Below, in pieces: positions 6,723-11,192 of a stretch of 11,192 bases of DNA; the stretch's first letter is position 1, and every line of letters begins with the position of its first letter. The notes beneath the pieces were generated by a model. The model searched no databases and was not told where the DNA came from. It worked only from the letters and a program-made list of their open reading frames with translations. The position numbers and the translations under genes are program-made. Source of the stretch: Flavobacteriaceae bacterium (GTDB lineage: Bacteria > Bacteroidota > Bacteroidia > Flavobacteriales > Flavobacteriaceae); assembly GCA_002687665.1 (NCBI GenBank), contig NZAX01000018.1:1-11192 (forward strand). Direction: 5' to 3'.

Positions 6723-8179
6723 CTAAACAATCGTTTTACAATAGTCTAAGTATTGCTCTGGCTTTTCTTATTGGAGCGATCAATACTGTATATCTATATC
6801 CCACTTATATGGGAAGTAGGCTTCAGGGATTGGTTGTGGCCCTGTTGGCATTATCTAATTTGGTTCAGCCATTTATTTCTTTTGGTGTTCAACATGCCGT
6901 TATCAAATTTTACAGTAGTTGTGATACAAAGGCAGAAAAAGATAGGCTTTTGAGTTTTTCCCTTTTTCTTCCCCTTCTTGTTTTTAGTCTGCTGTTGATT
7001 TTTACACTTTTTTTCCAAAATCAAATCACTGACTTCATTGGCTCCGAAAATCAAGAGATGGGTAAGTATGCTTATTTGATTTTGGCTGTTGCCTTTTCAA
7101 CAGCGCTATTTGAGGTGTTTTACAATTGGCTTAGGATTCAATTGTATTCTGTTTTTGGCAACTTTCTTAAAGAATTTTTTCCAAGGGCTTTGATCTTCAC
7201 GCTTTTGTTGATTTATGCTTTTGGAGGTATGGATCTTGATGGATTTATCACAGCATTGATTTTGGGATACTATTTCAGATTATTGACGGTAGTGATTTAC
7301 AGTTTGATCAAATACACTCCCAAATTTTCTTTCGCGCTCCCGATCCAATTTAAATCTATCTTTAGGTACAGTCTTTTGATTTTTATGTCAGGCACTGCGG
7401 CAAGCTTGATTTTGGATATCGACAAATCTATGATTTCTAATATTTTAACCGTTGAAAATGTGGCATATTACAGTGTTGCCATTTTTATTGCTGCTGTTAT
7501 CGAGTTTCCCGGAAGGGCCATGTTTCAAATCATCAGTCCACTAGTGGCCAAGGCTCTGAATGATAAAGATGATTTGACACTTTTACAGTTGCTGAAAAAA
7601 AGCGCAAACAATCTAATGTTGGTTTCCGGATTACTGTTTTTACTGATCAACTTGAATTTGAATGATTTCTACGCTTGGACCAATTTGGGGGATTACACTG
7701 TTGCACTGGAGGTTGTACTCATTGTATCGGTAGGTAAATTATTTACCATGTCTATGGGCTGCTTGAACAATATCATTACCAATTCAAAATATTATGCCTA
7801 TGTTTTTTGGTTTTCCATTAGCTCTGCCATCTTGGCCGTTGTACTCAACCTTTACCTCCTTCCACTGTATGGGATTATTGGTGCAGCCTATGCAACACTA
7901 ATTGTCATTGTAATCATTAACGTATTGAAAATTTTATTAGTTCAGTTCAGGTTTAAAATCAATCCTTATGGCTGGGAAAGCTTACTTACTTTGGGGATAA
8001 TTATTTTACTTTATTTTATCATTTCCAAAATCTCGTTCGAATTTGATCCTTTTGTGTCATTGCTGTTAAGATCAATACTTATCACCTTTGCTTTTGGCTG
8101 TTTGACCTACTCGCTTAAGCTCACTATTGACGTGCAACAGTTTATCGGTAAATTTTTACCTTTTCTAAGAAAAAATTAA
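6710..8179 (+). CDS. Lipid-linked polysaccharide flippase (Wzx/MATE-like, polysaccharide biosynthesis protein)
   Basis: The 489-residue product is an integral membrane protein with about 14 hydrophobic helices and few soluble stretches, the usual size and layout of O-antigen/polysaccharide flippases of the MOP exporter superfamily. The N-terminus MGIIAKQSFYNSLSIALAFL followed by IGAINTVYLYP is the standard opening of Bacteroidetes members. In the middle, GTAASLILDIDKSMIS (228-243) and VAYYSVAIFIAAVIEFPGR (251-269) match the conserved second-half core. The expected job is moving undecaprenyl-linked sugars or oligosaccharides across the inner membrane. The start at 6710 is supported by the family N-terminus; AGGA at 6706-6709 abuts the ATG and is too close for a good ribosome site, in keeping with coupling to the upstream gene (13-base overlap). 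The stop codon overlaps that of uvrA. The cargo cannot be read from the sequence. Confidence 0.9.
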   Translation: MGIIAKQSFYNSLSIALAFLIGAINTVYLYPTYMGSRLQGLVVALLALSNLVQPFISFGVQHAVIKFYSSCDTKAEKDRLLSFSLFLPLLVFSLLLIFTLFFQNQITDFIGSENQEMGKYAYLILAVAFSTALFEVFYNWLRIQLYSVFGNFLKEFFPRALIFTLLLIYAFGGMDLDGFITALILGYYFRLLTVVIYSLIKYTPKFSFALPIQFKSIFRYSLLIFMSGTAASLILDIDKSMISNILTVENVAYYSVAIFIAAVIEFPGRAMFQIISPLVAKALNDKDDLTLLQLLKKSANNLMLVSGLLFLLINLNLNDFYAWTNLGDYTVALEVVLIVSVGKLFTMSMGCLNNIITNSKYYAYVFWFSISSAILAVVLNLYLLPLYGIIGAAYATLIVIVIINVLKILLVQFRFKINPYGWESLLTLGIIILLYFIISKISFEFDPFVSLLLRSILITFAFGCLTYSLKLTIDVQQFIGKFLPFLRKN

Positions 8180-10959
8180 TGCTTTAGTTTCTCAATAAGA
8201 TATTTACCTGTAAAAGATGCTTTGGCCTCTACCACTTCCTCTGGAGTTCCCATAGCTACCAGTGAACCACCTTTTTTTCCACCTTCCGGACCTAAATCAA
8301 TAAGGTGATCAGCACACTTGATCAAATCCAAGTTATGTTCTACCACGATGACAGTATGTCCTTGTTCAATTAGGGCATTGAGGGAAAGCAACAGCTTATT
8401 GATGTCATGAAAATGGAGTCCGGTAGTGGGTTCGTCAAAAATAAAAACAATTTTGTCCTGGGGAGTTCCCCGGCCAATAAACGAGGCCAATTTAATTCTC
8501 TGTGCCTCACCACCAGATAGCGTATTGGAGCGCTGTCCCAGTGCGACATATCCCAAACCTACCTCTTGGAGGGGTTTGAGTTTTTGAACCATTTTGGTTT
8601 GATTTTCCATTTCAAAAAAGTCAATAGCCTCGTCTATACTCATATCTAGCAATCGATCCAGGGATAATCCTCTAAATTCTACTTCAAGAATCTCTTTTTT
8701 AAACCGTTTTCCTTTACAGTGTTCGCATTTCAAGACAACATCGGCCATGAATTGCATTTCGATGGTTGTGTTGCCATCCCCCTTACAATGATCACAGCGT
8801 CCACCGTCCACATTGAAGGAAAAATGTTTGGCTTGATATCCTCGTTTTTTGGCCAAAGTTTGTTTTGCAAATAAACTTCTGATTTCATCATAAGCTTTGA
8901 TGTAGGTTACTGGATTGGATCGCGAGGATCTGCCAATTGGGTTTTGGTCTACAAACTCTACACAGTCTATATTTTCAAAAGGAGCTTTGATAGAATCAAA
9001 TTGTCCTGGTTTGTCACTGAAAATTCCCTTTTCTCGTTGCAAGGCAGGATAGAGTATTTTCTTTACTAAAGTTGATTTTCCACTGCCTGACACTCCTGTT
9101 ACCACAGTCATACAGCCCAATGGGAAACCAACATCAATATTTTTCAAATTGTTTTCCCTACAGCCGATCAATGAAATCTTATAATTACTTTTTCTGCGCT
9201 TAGAGGAAGTCGTAATAGACATTTCGTTTCTAAGGTATTTTGCAGTCAGGCTTTTGGATTGACAGATGAGCTCCAGGTTTCCCTCTGCGACTATTTCACC
9301 TCCATATCTCCCGGCCTCGGGGCCCATATCAATGATTTTATCGGCTGAATTCATGATTTGTTCATCGTGTTCTACAACAATAACAGTATTGCCAATATCT
9401 CTAAGCTTTTTTAAAACTGAAATCAAACGCTCATTGTCTCGGGAGTGGAGTCCAATAGAGGGTTCATCAAGTATGTACATCGACCCCACTAGAGAACTGC
9501 CTAGGGAGGTGGCTAAATTAATTCGTTGGGATTCGCCTCCAGATAAAGTGTTGGCTTTTCTATTAAGATTAAGATATCCCAGTCCCACATCTTTAATGAA
9601 TTGAATTCTTGATTTTATCTCTTTGAGTATTCTTTCCGACACAATAGTTTCATATGTATCCAATTGAAGCTGTTCAAAAAAAACATCCAATTCTTCTATA
9701 GGCAGTTCAAGGAGTTTGGCCATGGTTTCACCTCCCACTTTCACATTATTGGTATCTGTTCTAAGACGGGAGCCATTACATTCGTCACATTTTGTCTTGC
9801 CTCTGTAGCGAGATAGAAGCACACGATTTTGTATTTTGTAGTTTTTGGCTTCTATTTTTTTGAAGAATTTATTTATGCCTGTAAAGTAGGAGTTTCCTTC
9901 CCAAAGAGTAATAATGTCTTTTTCACTAAGTTTGAAGTAGGGTTTGTGAATCGGATAATCGAATTTATATGCATTTTCAATGAGTTGTTTGTAAAATTTT
10001 CGCATGCCTGCGCCACGCCACGGGGCAATAGCATCATCGAAAACAGAACGGCTGGTATCAGGAACCACCAATTCTTTGTCAATTCCAATTATATCTCCAA
10101 ATCCCTCACACTTCCTGCAGGCCCCAAAAGGATTATTAAAACTAAAGAAATGAATGTTTGGTTGGACAAAAGCTATACCGTCTAATTCAAATCGGTTGGA
10201 AAAAGAAAACTTTTTTTCTTGATTTAATGACCAAAGGGAACAAGTTCCTTTTCCTTCATAAAAAGCTATATCTATTGAATCTGCTACCCGTTGGTAGAAA
10301 TCTTCTTCATTTCTAACAACTATACGATCAACAACTAGCTCATATTGATCTTGAGGTAGATGAGTCAACTCTTCAATACGCATCATCTTACCATTGAGGA
10401 AGATTCTGGCAAACCCCTGCTGTTTTAATACACCAAGGCGATCAAATTTTTTATTGGGATTTTTCTCTATTGGGGAGAGAAGAAGGAGTTTTTCTCCATC
10501 ATGAAACTCATTTTTGATAGTTTCCAACACATCTTTAACGCTATCACTTTTGACCTGTTTTCCCGATATGGGGGAGAAGGTTTTCCCAATTCTGGCAAAT
10601 AGCAATCTCAAATAATCATAGATTTCTGTTTTGGTTCCTACAGTAGATCTCGGATTTGATGAGGAAACTTTTTGCTCAACGGCAATGGCAGGGGCAATGC
10701 CTTTAATTTCATCAACCTTTGGTTTGTTGAGTTTTCCCATAAATTGCCTAGCGTAGGACGAAAGACTTTCTACATAACGGCGCTGTCCCTCTGCATAAAG
10801 GGTATCAAAGACCAAGGATGACTTACCTGACCCTGATAATCCGGTAACTACTGTCATTTGATTTCTTGGAAATACAGCATCAACATTTTTTAAGTTATGT
10901 AGTTGAGCCCCCTTAACGATAATATATTTTTTTGTGTCTAAATCAAGAATTCGATCCAT
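8176..10959 (-). CDS. uvrA: UvrABC excinuclease subunit A (class I UvrA, with UvrB-binding domain)
   Basis: UvrA is the damage-sensing ATPase of nucleotide excision repair: a dimer loads UvrB onto lesions. The 927 residues agree with the usual ~940. ABC module I has Walker A GLSGSGKS (40-47), signature LSGGESQRINLA (472-483), Walker B ILDEP (496-500) and H531. Module II has GVSGSGKS (622-629), LSGGEAQRIKLA (814-825), FDEP (841-844) and H875. Residues ~130-240 form the UvrB-binding domain, which UvrA2 paralogues lack. The C-terminal zinc module is intact (C722, C725, 19 residues, C745, C748). In the N-terminal module only C281/C284 remain: the preceding CxxC pair is replaced by F-E-L-D (257-260). 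Another CxxC stands at 391/394. The ATG at 10957-10959 is supported by the conserved IIVKGAQLHNLKNVD start (13-27). A plausible promoter lies just upstream, so the gene is probably transcribed alone. Its stop codon overlaps that of the flippase gene. Confidence 0.98.
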   Translation of the reverse strand: MDRILDLDTKKYIIVKGAQLHNLKNVDAVFPRNQMTVVTGLSGSGKSSLVFDTLYAEGQRRYVESLSSYARQFMGKLNKPKVDEIKGIAPAIAVEQKVSSSNPRSTVGTKTEIYDYLRLLFARIGKTFSPISGKQVKSDSVKDVLETIKNEFHDGEKLLLLSPIEKNPNKKFDRLGVLKQQGFARIFLNGKMMRIEELTHLPQDQYELVVDRIVVRNEEDFYQRVADSIDIAFYEGKGTCSLWSLNQEKKFSFSNRFELDGIAFVQPNIHFFSFNNPFGACRKCEGFGDIIGIDKELVVPDTSRSVFDDAIAPWRGAGMRKFYKQLIENAYKFDYPIHKPYFKLSEKDIITLWEGNSYFTGINKFFKKIEAKNYKIQNRVLLSRYRGKTKCDECNGSRLRTDTNNVKVGGETMAKLLELPIEELDVFFEQLQLDTYETIVSERILKEIKSRIQFIKDVGLGYLNLNRKANTLSGGESQRINLATSLGSSLVGSMYILDEPSIGLHSRDNERLISVLKKLRDIGNTVIVVEHDEQIMNSADKIIDMGPEAGRYGGEIVAEGNLELICQSKSLTAKYLRNEMSITTSSKRRKSNYKISLIGCRENNLKNIDVGFPLGCMTVVTGVSGSGKSTLVKKILYPALQREKGIFSDKPGQFDSIKAPFENIDCVEFVDQNPIGRSSRSNPVTYIKAYDEIRSLFAKQTLAKKRGYQAKHFSFNVDGGRCDHCKGDGNTTIEMQFMADVVLKCEHCKGKRFKKEILEVEFRGLSLDRLLDMSIDEAIDFFEMENQTKMVQKLKPLQEVGLGYVALGQRSNTLSGGEAQRIKLASFIGRGTPQDKIVFIFDEPTTGLHFHDINKLLLSLNALIEQGHTVIVVEHNLDLIKCADHLIDLGPEGGKKGGSLVAMGTPEEVVEAKASFTGKYLIEKLKH

Positions 10960-10976
10960 TGAAAAAAATCAAACGA

Positions 10977-11010
10977 CAAAATTACAACTAATCTTAGCAA
11001 ACACTTCAAA
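10977..11010 (-). promoter_or_regulatory. Putative uvrA promoter (Bacteroidetes-type -33/-7)
   Basis: On the minus strand TTTG (11010-11007) is followed, after 22 bases, by TAATTTTG (10984-10977), an exact TAnnTTTG. The spacing lies at the long end of the accepted 17-23 range. The expected transcript start is near 10970, giving a leader of about 10 bases before the uvrA ATG. No SOS-type operator was recognised. Confidence 0.5.
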
Positions 11011-11137
11011 TAGTAAGTTTTAATATAAACAAAACACTAAATATCGGTCCAAACAATCGTGTTGAAATCTATAATAATCAGGAATGAGTTAAATATTATT
11101 TTGTTAGCTTAAATAAAAAGTATGAAATAACCTATTT

Positions 11138-11167
11138 TTTGATTTTATTAAAATATAACTATATTTG
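11138..11167 (+). promoter_or_regulatory. Strong-looking Bacteroidetes promoter facing out of the right edge
   Basis: TTTG (11138-11141), 18 bases, then TATATTTG (11160-11167) match the Bacteroidetes vegetative consensus TTTG / TAnnTTTG exactly and with favourable spacing. Transcription would begin near 11173 and run rightward beyond the window. No start codon follows before base 11192, so the gene served lies outside. The flanking DNA is strongly AT-rich. Confidence 0.55.
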
Positions 11168-11192
11168 TGTTATATAATAAACGCCTATAGCA

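Noticed and set aside
6753..7054. Short open frames inside the flippase gene on both strands
   Set aside because: They are contained in the flippase coding region and show only the reverse or shifted reading of hydrophobic codons.
9266..10185. Plus-strand frames of 112 and 118 codons and a minus-strand frame of 71 codons inside uvrA
   Set aside because: All are shadows of the full-length UvrA frame, which contains every expected motif.
8176..10959. UvrA2-type paralogue linked to drug resistance or transport
   Set aside because: The UvrB-binding domain (about residues 130-240) is present, which marks the repair-type UvrA.
1..11192. CRISPR array, tRNA or rRNA gene, insertion sequence, prophage or defence system
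   Set aside because: I saw no spaced direct repeats, cloverleaf sequences, terminal inverted repeats, transposase, integrase, nuclease or toxin-antitoxin motifs on either strand.

Overview
The window reads as an AT-rich chromosomal segment of a Bacteroidetes (Bacteroidota) bacterium, probably of the Cytophagales type. The grounds are the gene families (a DUF4834-like protein, a Bacteroidetes-type YfhO, a Wzx/MATE-like flippase, and a UvrA and MnmE with wording typical of the phylum), the lack of strong Shine-Dalgarno sites, and promoter-like sites of the Bacteroidetes form (TTTG, then TAnnTTTG). The lineage below phylum is inference. No RNA gene, CRISPR array, insertion sequence, integrase or phage gene is visible, and no gene-free stretch exceeds 300 bases.

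Layout. The left edge holds the 3' end of an unidentified rightward gene (stop at 219-221). It converges on a leftward group read from about 3963 down to 292: an outer-membrane beta-barrel 'transporter' protein, then, after 3 bases, a YghO-like GNAT-superfamily protein, then, after 60 bases that include a GC-rich hairpin, mnmE. An 88-base divergent region (3964-4051) separates this from a rightward cassette of three overlapping genes: a short DUF4834-like membrane protein, an 816-residue YfhO-family polytopic membrane protein, and a lipid-linked polysaccharide flippase. The flippase converges on leftward uvrA so tightly that the two stop codons share one TTAA. The last 233 bases are the uvrA upstream region. 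They hold a plausible uvrA promoter and, on the other strand, a close match to a Bacteroidetes promoter that fires out of the right edge.

How the genes fit together. mnmE (tRNA wobble-uridine modification) and uvrA (nucleotide excision repair) are ordinary housekeeping genes. The most coherent local theme is the cell envelope. The YfhO-flippase pair resembles the parts of a lipid-linked sugar export and transfer pathway: in Firmicutes, YfhO-type GT-C-like proteins act with a flippase and a GT2 enzyme to glycosylate surface polymers. The small DUF4834-like protein may be an accessory. No cytoplasmic glycosyltransferase is in the window, so the pathway would have to be completed elsewhere. The barrel protein and the GNAT-like protein look translationally coupled, but their joint role is unknown. 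Nothing here is clearly a new defence or mobile system. The best leads are the overlapping envelope cassette, the C8 tract early in the GNAT-like gene, the lost zinc-ligand pair in UvrA, and the very basic tail on the barrel protein.
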